From positions 221,536 through 285,535 of the forward strand of contig QZLH01000011.1 in assembly GCA_003833135.1 (NCBI GenBank): DNA of 64,000 nt. The letters are read 5' to 3'. The notes below the pieces were generated by a model that saw nothing but the letters and a program-made list of their open reading frames with translations, did not search any database and was not told the origin of the DNA. The stretch's first letter is position 1. Each line of letters begins with the position of its first letter. Both the position numbers and the translations under genes were made by a program. This DNA is from Oehlia diaphana. Its lineage: Eukaryota; Glomeromycota; Glomeromycetes; Glomerales; Glomeraceae. This document shows positions 45,468 to 57,557 of the stretch, piece by piece.

Positions 45468-48400
45468 ATGGACATGCATGCAGTATATCAACTCTTCAGC
45501 GCAACATATCACTCTGATCCCAACGTACAGAAGCAAGCTGAGGGGCAGTTAAGACAGGTGATTTTCAAAATTAACAAATTTAGTTAATAACCGTTTTAAC
45601 ATTTTATTTTCAAACAGGTGGAGGGTACACCTGGCTTTATTTCGATACTCGTCCAGATATTAGGTTCGGAAGAAATTGAAGTTCAGACAAAACAAGCTGG
45701 TAAACCCATAATAAAGAACAATAATTTGTTTTCACTTTTCTCTTTAAGTCTTTAACTGTCATAATTATTCATTCCTTAATTTTAAAAGTTTCGATATATC
45801 TTAAAAATCGAGTCAGAAGTTCGTGGGTTTCCGAAGAAGTGACGACACATAATATAATTCCAATTGAACAACAAGACCGCGATACTTTTAAAGCAAATAT
45901 ATTGGGTATTTTGGTAACAGTACCTAATCCTGTGAGGTGCGAATATATGCTAGTAATTTCGATATCTGATCATTTAATTGACTATGTAATAAATTATTTA
46001 GGGTTCAACTTTTGGATACTTTGAATCGAGTTCTAGCAAATGATTTTCCAAATAAATGGGCTGATTATATTAATCAAGTTCACGCCTTTTTGGGCACCAA
46101 TGATGCCAAAATGGCATATGTTGGATTATTAGCTTTACTACAAGTTATTAGAGTGTACCAGTAAGTATCAAGTATTTAATTATTTTAGATTATTAATCTT
46201 ATTGTTGAATCTTATTACATTTCTTTATTAGATGGAGAATAGAAGATAAATCTCCTTTAGTTGAAATAGTTCAATCCTCCTTCCCAATTACATTACAAAT
46301 GGCGCAATCATTATGTAATGAGAATAGTTTAGATGCTGCCGAAATGTTGCGAATAATCATGAAGGCTTATAGTATAGCAATACAAGTAAATAAGTATTAT
46401 ATTTAAATTCTTAATTATCACTTTATCTTAATAATATTTTTTTTTTTTTAGTACGAGCTTACACAACATCTTCAAGACAATTCTTCTCTAGTTCCATGGG
46501 TTACTTTAATGTTGCAAATAGTCGAGAAACATATTCCTCAAGAAATGTTGTCCGAAGATCTTGAAGAAAGGCAGAAGTTTATATGGTATCGAGTAAAAAG
46601 ACGATCGTGTCAAAATTTGAATAGACTTTTCTCAAGATACGGAAATCCAGCTCAAATTGGACAAACCTCAAAGTATACGGCATTTGCTGAAAATTTTGTT
46701 CAACAATTTGGTCCTCAGATATTACGTGTTTATCTTCAACAAACTGATCGATGGATTAAAAAAGAAACTTGGTTAAGCCAAAAGATGTTATTCTTTTTTG
46801 CTGAGTTTTACAGGGACGCGTAAGTGACTTGTTTAATATTATTGTTAATTTTTGAATTGAAAATTTTCACAATTTTTCGTTTTTTAGTCTTACACATAAA
46901 CTTACTTGGCAAATAATGAAGTCATATGCTGAAACTCTTGTAACGCATTTTATATTTCCTCAGTTGTGCTTTACTGAGGAAGATGAAGATTTATGGGTCG
47001 ATGATCCTGTTGATTATATCCATAAGAGGTTGGATCCTTTGGAGGACTTTTCTGCACCAGTCGCTGCAACTATAACTTTTCTAATGAATTTAGCAAAATA
47101 TCGAAACAAGTTCATATTTAAAAAGATTTTGAATTTTATTAATAATGTTCTTGAAACTTACCGGGACGCTCCACCTGAATCTAAGGATCCACGTCAGAAG
47201 GATGGTGCTTTAAAAATGATTGGATGTCTTGCCGATTTAATCTTGCGTAAAAAATCAGGAATAGCTCATCATATGGAACCTTTTTTTACCGCTTATGTGT
47301 TTCCAGAATTTCAGAGTCAATATCCTTATTTAAGAGCGAGAGTAAGCTTGTTGAATAAAATATGTCATCTAATCTTTCGAAGATAACTTAGTTTTTAAAA
47401 ATGAATAATATTGTTGAAATTAGGCATGTGACATGTTGATGAGATTCAATAAAATGGATTTCGAGAATAAGGCAAATTTAGCGATTGCTTTTCGAGGAGT
47501 TACAGCCTGCATGCGAGATACTGAACTTCCCGTTAGGGTTCAAGCTTGTTTATCTCTTCAATTTATGATACAACATGAATCAGGTACATTTCTTTTTATT
47601 CAAAATATTTCCACATTGTATTGTGTATTAACATTGTAAATATTCTCTTATTTATAGTGAGAAATGCGCTTATTCCTAGCCTTCCGATGATCATGCAAGG
47701 TATTTATAAATTAAACTCATCTTTTTTTTATTTTACTCTATTTTTTATCCTTAAATAATATTATATTTGTAACTATTACATTAGAACTCCTTAACCTTAC
47801 AAATCAGATTGACGCTGATACCTTATCAGGCGTTATGGAAGAATTTGTTGAAGTATTTTCAGAAGAATTAACCCCATTTGCTATTCAACTTACTGAGCAG
47901 CTGGTATAAATTTATTAACTTGCTATTTTTTTTAATTTGTAAAGAAATATTAATATAAAAAATTTCATATTATATAGAGAAACACCTTTCTGCGTATTAT
48001 GCAAGATTACCAAGATTCCGCTGCCGTTCCCGTGAGTGGCGAACTTATAAGTTCTACAGAATTAGATATAAGTGATAAAACAATGGCTGCTTCGGGTGTA
48101 CTCAAGACTATTACTACTTTGCTTTTAAGTTTGGAGAGTACTCCAGAACTTTTATCTCGGCTGGAAAATGCGCTACTTCCTGTTATAACATATTCGCTTG
48201 AGAATGCAATTATAGGTTAGACTAATAACGGGAAAATGATAATTAGATGCTTTGTGCAATAACTGATTGACTCGCATTTTTTTTTTAAAAAAAAAATAAT
48301 TCAGATTTGTATGAAGACATCTTTGATATTATCGATACTTGTACATTCTCCACAAAACAGATTTCACAAACAATGTGGGGAATTTTTGAATTAATTTATA

Positions 48401-50023
48401 AAACATTCAAAGATACAGGCATAGATTACATTGAAGGTATTATCAATAATTTTATTATTATAGATTTTTCAAACTAAATTAACTTATTACATATTTGGTT
48501 TGATTGAATTAAGAAATTTTTCCATCCTTGGATAATTATATATCGTACGGAACTCAATTTTTCATTCAAAATACTACTTTACAAAGGATGATAAACGATA
48601 TTATTGAAACGGTAGGTTTATACGATAGTTTAATAAGTTATTCACTCTGTAACGAATTAACGATATTATTGTAGGTCATGACAAGTGATCGATTGAATGA
48701 GAGTGAACGCATCTGTGGCTGTAAACTTATTGAATCTATTTTATTAAATTGTCGCGGAGCTGTAGATCAGGTATGGAAGTTAATATTTTCGGAAATAATA
48801 CAAATTCTTAGTAATCTAAATTTATTCTATTTTTATTATTTATTTAAGTATTTGGGACCATTTATTGATCTTGTCTTTAAACATCTATCTAACACGAAAA
48901 GTACATCTTTGACCAACTTCAAATTTTATTGCATCGAAGCAGTAAGTTACAAAGATTATGCTACGCGTTTCTAACTTTGAGATAATATTGTAACTAATTT
49001 AATGATTTCAGGTGATAAACTGTCTATACTATAATCCACTTCTGTCTCTCCATATTCTTGAAGAACGCAATTTAACTCAAACATTCTTTAGTATATGGTT
49101 TGATAATATAAAAAAGTTTTCACGTGTTCATGATAAGAAGTTAGTAGTTGTAACTTTGTGTTCTTTAATGGAAATACCTGTTGAACAATTACCATCCATT
49201 TTACAAACCGGTTGGCCTCAAGTCTTGGAAGTAATTTTGACTATATTCAAGTCTTTACCAAAAGCTGAAGAAAGTAAGTTCTATAACTTGGGACACTCTG
49301 TTTATTCATGATAACTACAATGCATGATTGTTTATTAGATCGAAATGAAATGGAAAAGATGTACGATAATGAAAGCGATGATGATGATGATGATGATGAT
49401 GGAGAAGCTGATGGAGAATCTGAAAATAAAGGTGATCAAGCAGTTGGTGATGATGATGGATGGGAAGGTAATATTTTATTAGAAAAGTTTGTGTATATTT
49501 GAGATTATTTTATTTATAGTCATCTTTTTACATTAAAAGATGACGAAGATGTGCAGGATGAAGATGCAGAATACTTAGAATTTTTGGCACGAGAGGTAAA
49601 TTATTTACAAACTTTGTATTATACTTTTACTGATTTTTACTAATCTTTTATGATTTAGGCTGCAAGAAATGCACGTTCGACAACGGATGAAGAAGACGAT
49701 GACGATCCATTGGAAGAGGAAATATTATTTGAATCACCATTAGATAAACTTGATGTTTATATTAGATTTCATGATGTTTTTGTTGGTAAGATATTATTGA
49801 GATCGAAAGTGTCATTTAATTAACACAAACCATAATTTTCTTATACTTAATCTCCTTTAAACAACTAAACTTAGGTGTTCAACAACATTATCCAACTTCG
49901 TATAATCTTCTTACAAAAAATCTTGATACAGAAAAACAAAATCTTATAATGAAAATAATCAGTATAGCCAATGAAAGAAGAAAGAATTCAGAAAATCATA
50001 CTAATGAAAATGATAATAATTAA
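45468..50023 (+). CDS. Importin-7/8-like karyopherin
   Basis: Twenty exons join in frame for 1051 residues: 45468-45557, 45618-45699, 45789-45936, 46002-46160, 46232-46385, 46452-46819, 46888-47341, 47424-47583, 47658-47699, 47785-47903, 47978-48215, 48305-48436, 48514-48611, 48675-48770, 48849-48941, 49012-49273, 49339-49467, 49540-49595, 49659-49785, 49875-50023. The importin-beta N-terminal domain is clear ([29 protein letters not shown]). HEAT repeats follow, with [14 protein letters not shown] and PYLRARACDML typical of importin-7, yeast Sxm1 and Nmd5. An acidic run (DDDDDDDD) near residue 910 fits the acidic loop region of the family. The protein carries ribosomal proteins and other cargo into the nucleus. 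It is the most intron-rich gene in the window. Confidence 0.92.
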
Positions 50024-50633
50024 GAAAAACATGTATAATTATTGTTTTAATGTATTATAGTTTCGTTGTTTTAATTTTACAATGACATTTAATATCATGA
50101 TAAATAAATAAAAATCAACTAACTTATAATAAAATATCTTATGTTTAAATACAGAGAGTTGTTTGGCATAATTCTAAAAAATGCCATCAGCTGTTTGTTT
50201 TTATTCTTTAACAAAGGAAAATATAAGAGATATGTATATACAGTGCTAGCAAAAAGTAATTGAAATATGCAATGAATGAAAAATCAGTAATTAAAATTCC
50301 TCAGATTTTATAGATTTGTTGCCAAATGGATTAATATTAAGTATAGAAAATTTCAGTCTTTACTTATTTCACAATCAATTTTCCTTTCAAAAAAATTCAT
50401 TAAAAATTTAAGCAAATCATCCCACACACGTTAAAAATCCAAAGTATTCTGTAAAACGATCATTTTTTTAGTAGCTTCTACATAAAGAAACTGTGTAAGA
50501 TATCACATAAATTCACATAAATAGTATTAGAAAGAATATTATTAACCTTGATCAACCTTGATCAGTAAAATAATACGTATATATATGTACAACCTTTGAA
50601 ATTTTATCAAGTTCACATAATCGGTAGGAATCT
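50024..50633. other. Intergenic stretch, no gene seen
   Basis: Follows the importin stop. A/T-rich, with a direct repeat CCTTGATCA(ACCTTGATCA) near 50546-50565. No coding signal. Confidence 0.5.
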
Positions 50634-51755
50634 CTAACTCGGCCAAATCAGTGGAAACATAAAAAGAGCACCAACACATACTATTAACCCTGCTTGTAAA
50701 TAAAATGTGAAGAAAGATGACCAGACATCAATAACTTCGAAAATGATTGTAGTACTTCTTTTGACACCCTTTTATTGCTATAAACTTCATTAATGACATG
50801 TGCATGTCTCTTAATGTTTTTTTAACCTTAAGTGTATTAGAAAAAATTTTCATTGTATTATCGATTACCGAACCAGCTCTTTCGTAGAGAGAAAATTCAT
50901 GGCCTCAAGACTATTTGCTCCTAATTCATGATTTTGCAAGTTATGTTAGTATATGCTTCAAACTGACATTAAAATGATGTATAATTTAACGTACACAAAA
51001 AGCCAATCTAAATGAATTCCTTCATCTCCTTCACAAGCTTTATCACGACGTGCTCTAGAAGCTCGAGATACTGCTTCGCCACTTATTTGTTATTTGAGAG
51101 AAAATACGTGCATTAGTACAGACAAAGAAAAGAGACAGGAAAAAATAGAAATCTTACAAGTGTCGATCCATAATATCATCTAAACATGAAAAAAATAAAA
51201 CTCTTTATAGGAGCATCGATATCTCTTTCTGCATTTTTCCTTTTTGGGAATTTTTTTCTTAATCATTTCACAACTGATAAAAAGAAATTCAAAAAGTTGT
51301 ACGCATAATGGAATCCATTAGCATAGATGTATATTACTTGCGCAAATCTTATCAAATCAAAAATATAAGCTACGTCTTCATCTAAGAAATCGATTTCAGC
51401 TGTTTCTGCATCATCAATTGTTTGGTCGTTCAAATGTCGTTCAAATCGCCAAAACAAGTCGAGATCAAATTCTTGGGAACTTCATGTTTTTAGAAATTTT
51501 TTTAGTTCTTCCAATGCACCACGTGTTCCTTCACGACAAACTTTTTCACCAATTATTTTAATCTGATCGCTATTTAGCTGAGTTCAGAGTATGCAATTAA
51601 ATTTACATAATACAAATAAGGTATAATAGCTTTCATAAAATTATAGCCATTTACCTTTGATAAATCTCGTAAACATTTCTCTGCTAATCATTTTTTGTAG
51701 TTCCTAATTCGAGTGCATTAGCTAAAACCTCTTGTAATTCTCTTATTATATCCAT
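50634..51755 (-). pseudogene. Broken gene for an unrecognised, probably membrane-anchored protein
   Basis: Pieces of coding text appear in order on the minus strand but cannot be joined. From the ATG at 51755 comes MDIIRELQEVLANALELGTT, then a one-base shift to LAEKCLRDLSK. A plausible intron leads to LNSDQIKIIGEKVCREGTRG, which meets a stop near 51485 and resumes as EFDLDLFWRFERHLNDQTID and DEDVAYIFDLIRFAQ. Farther down are SGEAVSRASRARRDKACEG and a hydrophobic end (FTFYLQAGLIVCVGALFMF, then PLIWPS and a stop at 50634). At least one frameshift and one stop break the frame. I do not know the family. Poor sequence quality or a still-active allele elsewhere could also explain the breaks. Confidence 0.45.
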
Positions 51756-52008
51756 CTATAATTCTCCACCATATCGACCTTTTTATTTTTTTTTTAAAGA
51801 TTGATTATAATTTAATCATGTGGAAAAAGCAAAAAAATATTTATAAAGCATCTACTTTGATGAATATTTGAATCATTTATCCTCATTTTCTTCCGATATC
51901 AATTCTTTATAATACAGCATTTCCTTTCAAGCCATGTTGGAATTGCACTACCATTCAACTATTCCGCTATCACCCACCTCGCTTTCGTCATAATCATCAA
52001 CGAGAATT

Positions 52009-52085
52009 ACAGTCAGACCTCTATATAGTCACACTCTATATAGTCACATCTTATAAAATTCCTTTATATAATCACACCTTTGAAA
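52009..52085. repeat. Transposon-end-like sequence with internal short repeats
   Basis: TA precedes CAGTCAGACCTCTATATAG, which resembles terminal inverted repeats of pogo/Fot1-type elements that insert at TA. It is followed by repeated TATATAGTCACA-like units (three to four copies to 52078). I found no matching inverted end downstream, so this may be a solo or truncated end. Confidence 0.4.
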
Positions 52086-53047
52086 AAACTAACTTATATG
52101 ATAGTTTCATTTGAACATGCACAACATCAACACTCAAGCAAACCGGTAGTCACTCGGCCAACGGGCGCAGGAGTGTAATTTGTGCTAATATGCTAGGGGA
52201 GTAGAAAACTTTAGGTCGTTGCTTCAAACTACTTGCGCACTAATACTGAGTTCTTTTTCCGGTAGTAATGCAAGAAGAATTTTTAGCTCAGCTTCAAGCG
52301 AATTATAAGATTCACGTCTGTTCGTTTCAAGTACTTTTTTGATGTAATACATATCCCAATCGTTAACTCCCCATTCCCCAGGAGACTTATTCCAGTATTC
52401 TTAGAAGAAGCTAGTATTAGCAGCGAGGTTAAATAAGCTTATTAAGCAACGAGAAAATACTTACCCGGATGATAAAGAAATGAGATTGTTTCTTTATGGG
52501 ATTGTTCTTTTTAATATAATAGTCTAGTGGTCATTATTTTACGTGTAAAATTAAATGAAAAATCGCTCCTTTTCGTGTTTTAATTTATAAGGAATATGAA
52601 TTATGACGTATTCGTTAATTGATATGCTTTTTGTTCACATCGATTAAAGAATAAAGCCTGATAGGCAAACTTTATTAATAATTCAGATTTACAAGTGAGC
52701 AGAAAATATCAATGCTAGAGGCCGAAAAATTTTTTGCTGATATCAGCAATAATCATGTGACCTACGGTCCATACATTTATAAAATATGCACACATCGTTT
52801 TAAAATTCAACAAATTCAACATAAAGCTCTTTATTATATAATAGAATAATACATGAGAAAAGGCCGGCCGGCTAAGTAAAAAATGAAACTAATAAAAGAT
52901 ATTGGAGTAGATCACGTTTAAAGGGAGGAATAAAGCACGAAATGAAATAATATCATGCTTTCCGCCGGCCCCTGGACCAATAATATGGCAGTTCCTTCTC
53001 ACTACTTCGTTACTATCTAACTAAATTTTGGATCCCCTTTAAGTTTT

Positions 53048-53290
53048 CTACAGTACTCTTTCCAATCTTTTCCCCAGTAAGTTGAAAATTCCACGTTTCT
53101 CAGTTTCAAATGCATAATTCCCCTTTTCCCTTTTCGAGCGCTTAAAACGGTTCCTATTTTCTTCAAGAGATGAATCGGAACCAGATGACATACTCAGCTG
53201 ATCAAATTCGATCTGAAGTCTTTGGGCAATTGCATAACGATGGATCATTTCGTTTCGGAGAGCTTCGATAGAGGCATTGAATTCAGATGA
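53048..53290 (-). other. Isolated open coding fragment
   Basis: A frame reading ISSEFNASIEALRNEMIHRY, then AIAQRLQIEFDQ, a serine-rich stretch and a basic end stops at 53048. It looks protein-like (helical, then charged) but has no start or partner exons I can join. It may be a relic of a mobile element or of a lineage-specific gene. No function is proposed. Confidence 0.2.
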
Positions 53291-54307
53291 AATTCTGCCA
53301 AATTAGGTTTCTTCGAAACTGTTAAGTCCTGTGGATAACCATTGAAAAAATTTTCTGCGTCTCAGAGGCGTAGCCAGAATCACGTGCCTCGCTTCGAAAG
53401 AATAAAGGAATTGGATAATCGAAAAAGGAAAACGAAAAGAAAATGTCTTGAGTAAAGGAGAGAAAGACAATGTGAAGAGTGTGTAAATTTTTTTATTTCT
53501 TTATGATGATGCTGGGTCATGCTAATAACTGTTGCAATTAGATATTCAGCATATTTTTTAAAATTTTCAACACCAGTTAAACTGCAGGTTACTTGATTTC
53601 ATATATCACTGCTTGCCCATGATTGACTGATAGATAGCTCAAGAGAACTTGATGTGAAAGTTTTTGTCGCGATAATGGTACCAAAATTGATTTAAATCTA
53701 AGTTTCCTTCTTCATTAATTTAGTAGGGTTTCATCTGGATTAAAACATTAAATATCACGAAATGTGTGTGCATTTTTTTTTTATAATCACGTTTTATATC
53801 TTGTACTACTTGTTAGTTATTGTGCCAAATACTTGTTATGAACATAATTACATAACATACTCTATATTTTTTCTTCAAGATTGAAATCTGGACTAACTTT
53901 GTGTAGAATAACTACTAGAGGTAAAAATTACATAGTAAAGAAAAACTAACTAAAGTAAGTTAACAGACGTGTTCCGAATGTAAAAGCGTAAAAAGGAAAA
54001 GAGTAAAAAGAGACTAGCTTATCCCACAGAGAAACTACGCCGCTGTGGTATACTCTATCCTTAAATTTACCAATAATATTAATCCCACATCAAAAAACTA
54101 TCCAATTTCTAGACTAAATATTTTTAATAATGGTATTTTTTTTTATAATTTTTTTTTTTAAAAAAAAAATTTTCCTTAAAAATAATTATAAAATGTGAAT
54201 TTGCCATCACGTGTCCTGTAGATATCTCACTGTGTTCGGAGCACCAATAACTTATACACAATTACCCGCCTAACCTTTCTGCAATATACGCATATATTAT
54301 CATTTAG

Positions 54308-54362
54308 ATGGGCGACAGTATTAGGAGCGCAGTATTGGGAGCGACAGTATTAGGAGCGACCC
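54308..54362. repeat. Small tandem repeat
   Basis: Three imperfect copies of GCGACAGTATTAGGA sit between 54312 and 54360 in a local GC-richer patch. Confidence 0.7.
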
Positions 54363-55884
54363 ACACAGTTGACACAGCGTATATCATTTTAAATTTCCGC
54401 GCATATGATTGAAAGTAAAAATGCATGATATTTCATAATGGCTAATCTGAATTTCCAACACTGAAGGTGAAGCAAGGTGAGGCCCTGGGATTTATGACGG
54501 TAAGGGCGAAGCAATTCTGCAAGGGGAACTGAGTACGGCGCAATTATTTTTTGACCGTGTAATCTTGATTCAGACATTCCGTAGAATCATGTATATAGGA
54601 AAAAGTTGAAATTTTAACGAGCATAGTGGAATTTTTTGTTTAAGTGAACAATTGAATGTTAAAAAAAAAATAGTAAATACTGAGTTTTTTATATCTTTTT
54701 CAAATTCCTTTTCACATGAAAAAAAGTGGCTTCACAACGATCACAAGCAAATGAGGAAATCCCTCACGCTTTTTTCAAACTTCCCGGATGATGGGGCTAA
54801 AAAAAAACTTTCATCATTATCATCACTTTCAATACAAATACATATTATTTATTTACATTTACGAAATAAAAAATGTTTTTTTAGTATCAGCAAATAAACA
54901 AAACTTATATAATTATACGAAAAAAAAAGAAATATTCTTAAGAGCCTCAAACTCATATAACTTACAAGTAAAAATTCTGTTGATTATATGAAAGAAGAAA
55001 AAAAAATAAAGCCCTACGCTTAGCATCGCTGCCACATATCTACGATAATCTAAAAATCCACTCTAATGTTTTGATAAAATTATATGATTTACCAATACCT
55101 AATAAAAAAAACTTGTATTTTGAAATGTAAGGGATTTATTTTAAACTAACATTTGTTTAATTATTACAAATAATGAATTTTATAAAAGCGGTAAATAAAA
55201 GGGTATTAGTTCACATACTTCCAATTTCCTCGTGTAAACATAAAATAAAAATTACATCTTATTGTCAGAAAATTCATATCATAAAAGTTCAGCCGAAATT
55301 TTATGTTGTGATTATACATTAGTTTGCAGCACTGATATACGTAACCTCATTATTTTTTAAATCCGTTCTTACAAACAGCCACATTAGTCAAATATGGTCA
55401 ACCGTACGACCGAAAATTAAATGGTTTTACTATTTTTTACGAAGTACTTATATCTCGTACAAGCCACTGATCTGATCAAGATTCTATTTTATGATTTATT
55501 CGGAAAAGGTTGTTTTACACATAGAAAAAGTTGAAAAATCTTTCACTGATCACGCCATTTTTTTACGATGAACATCTATTTCGATTAAATCAATAAATCC
55601 TTTTTTTTAAAAAAAAAATTCATGAGAAAATTTTTTTGTAAAGGGAAAAAAAATTTTTTCTTTCGTCTTTTTAATAAAAAAAAAATGATAAATAATATTT
55701 ACGATTCCTCGTCACTTGACCCGAACAAAGTGAAGTTCTTCGACTTTGACAAAACTGACGCAGATATCATAAATAACAATTTCAAATTACATCTTTTATT
55801 GTGATAAGAAATCCAAGACCACTTGGAGAGCAGAGAGGAACAAAAAAAAAAAGGAATAGAGAAAGCGCCACGACGCCAAAATCC

Positions 55885-56277
55885 TTTGACAAATCAATAT
55901 TCACAAGTTTAGATCGAACGGTATTTGGATTACAAATTATTTTTAAGATGATAACGCGTTCTTCTAAAGTAGAAGCGATCTGCGAAATCAACTTGTTATT
56001 TGATTTAAGGTTAAAAATCTATAGGATACAAGATTTATTTTCTATATTGAAGGGATACTGATAGAAATTCAATTTATTTCTGACTATGGATTATATGAAG
56101 GATGGGTTTGCATCAAGGAATTCATACTTTGACCGTTAAAATGCGATGACAGTTACGATTATGAGACATGAAAACTTATGATTGAACAAATAGTACGACA
56201 ATTAAATAATCATTTAAGCCTCAATAATTCAAAAATATTAATTAACAATTGAAATAAAGAAAAGATTCATTTAAATG
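55885..56277 (+). pseudogene. Decayed partial copy of uL4m (MRPL4)
   Basis: By eye this stretch follows the real uL4m gene in order: GATCGAACGGTATTTGGA matches 24423 onward, CGTTCTTCTAAAGTAGAAG matches 24510 onward, GAAATCAACTTGTTA matches 24800 onward, then ACTATGGATTATATGAAGGA matches the 24939 region, CATCAAGGAATTCA follows, and TAGTACGACAATTAA matches just before the stop. About 280 bases including the last intron are missing between the second and third blocks. Stops and shifts abolish the frame. The likeness continues past the stop into the 3' flank, so the copy probably arose from genomic DNA, although mRNA origin with a long 3' UTR is not excluded. Confidence 0.7.
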
Positions 56278-57232
56278 TTAAATGTCAGTTTTTTCAGCCG
56301 GTAAAATATATTTATAAATAAAATTTTTTGCAGCAAAAGCACCCTTTAAATATAAGGTATATAAGATAAGAAACATTTTGGTATTATAATGTGAACAATA
56401 ACATAAGTTTATTCGTACCTTATCATGGTATATTGCACCGACAAGCGCTCTCAATGCTTTTCCAGCAACACTTACTTCCCCTGAAGGTCGCATTTCTTTC
56501 CCTTCATCTTTTGCTTTAATCACTTCTGCTTCATTTATCTAAAATTAAAGGATGAATTAGGTTAATATATTTAAAAGGGTGATAAAAATATTTTTCAAGA
56601 TTTGTAATTACACTACCGGAGTCCAGTATAATAATTCATTTAATCCTAAATTTATTCCAATCCTCCCAAGTTTGTCCAAATCAATTGTGTATAACTTAAG
56701 CTGATATTTTAATTTTTCCGGTGGAACTTTATCTATAAAATGTTCTGCTGCATAAAGTTGAATAACCTTTTTACCTTAAAGAGAAGGCACAAAATTCACA
56801 TATTAATGATTGAAAATAAAAGCTATTACCAAAAAAAAAGATAATTTTTTTTTACCAAGAAAATCTAATCGTTCATTTGTAGATGCATTATTTAATTTGA
56901 ATGATTTATGTGTACAAACTTGATGTATCAAATTTGAATCAGAAAATATTAAATCATATTTCTGACAAAAATCATCATGTTTATCTTTAACGTGGGTTGT
57001 TTTAATCGTAGCAGGTTTAGTAATATTTCTTACTGTTTGTTTTGCATGTAACTGTCTTGCTAAATCAAAAGATTTAAATAAGAGAGAAAAAGAAAGGAAG
57101 TTTATAAATATATTAATTATCAAGGAAATCTTATATATATAATTATGTAAAGGAAAGAAAAAAAAAGTTATTACCAAAATCTGTTAATGAATGTTTTAAA
57201 ATAATTCTTGAATAAAATGTTCTTGATAACAT
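56278..57232 (-). CDS. RNase III-like mitochondrial ribosomal protein (mL44/mL57 type)
   Basis: Five exons (57175-57232, 56856-57059, 56614-56774, 56419-56538, 56278-56343) give 202 residues. A short basic presequence (MLSRTFYSRIILKHSL) leads to an RNase III-like fold: HQVCTHKSFKLNNASTNERL with DFLG (the family signature), then QLYAAEHFIDKVPPEKLKY, and GEVSVAGKALRALVGAIYHD. The acidic catalytic pattern looks incomplete, as in mitoribosomal members mL44 (yeast MRPL3) and mL57 (yeast MRPL15). No dsRNA-binding domain follows, which favours the mL57 type. The exon 3 donor is uncertain by one codon (56614 or 56617). The gene is divergent from mL46, 325 bp apart, and its 3' end abuts the uL4m relic. 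Confidence 0.8.
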
Positions 57233-57557
57233 TTCGTATTAAAAATATTTTTTTTTTTTTATAGCGGATTAAGAAAAAAATTTTGAAATAGATTATCGTA
57301 AACAAATAATATGATTGTTGTACAGTACCTACCTATAAATCAATTAACCAATAGATTAATTTATATGAAAATTAAAAATCAAATTCTAACCATCACGTTA
57401 AAAACATGGACATTATTATTAAAATCAAACTTCAAATAAAAAGGGGAAGAACTTTTTTTTTTACATATCACGTTATGACGTAGAAATCGGGAGTGGCTTA
57501 GCATCTAAAAAAAATTCCTGCTTATCAGAAAATTTTTCGAAAAATATCTTATTACAA
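57233..57557. promoter_or_regulatory. Divergent region between two mitoribosomal genes
   Basis: 325 bp between the starts of the RNase III-like and mL46 genes. It contains ATCACGTTA-type blocks near 57392 and 57467 (CATCACGTTA and ATCACGTTA). A shared control element is possible. Confidence 0.4.

Larger units (their letters stand above)
51756..55884. other. Gene-poor decayed region
   Basis: Four kilobases without a supportable gene. It contains a transposon-end-like sequence near 52010, GC-rich patches (GGCCGGCCGGCTAAG near 52862), a coding fragment at 53048-53290, a small tandem repeat near 54310 and many A/T runs. The mix of base compositions suggests layers of old insertions. Confidence 0.5.

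Noticed and set aside
54389..54577. Minus-strand frame of 62 codons in the decayed region
   Set aside because: Protein-like composition but no family match, no partner exons and no support beyond length.
54652..54991. Two overlapping lysine-rich frames and nearby short frames to 55804
   Set aside because: Composition-driven frames in A-rich DNA; no conserved text.
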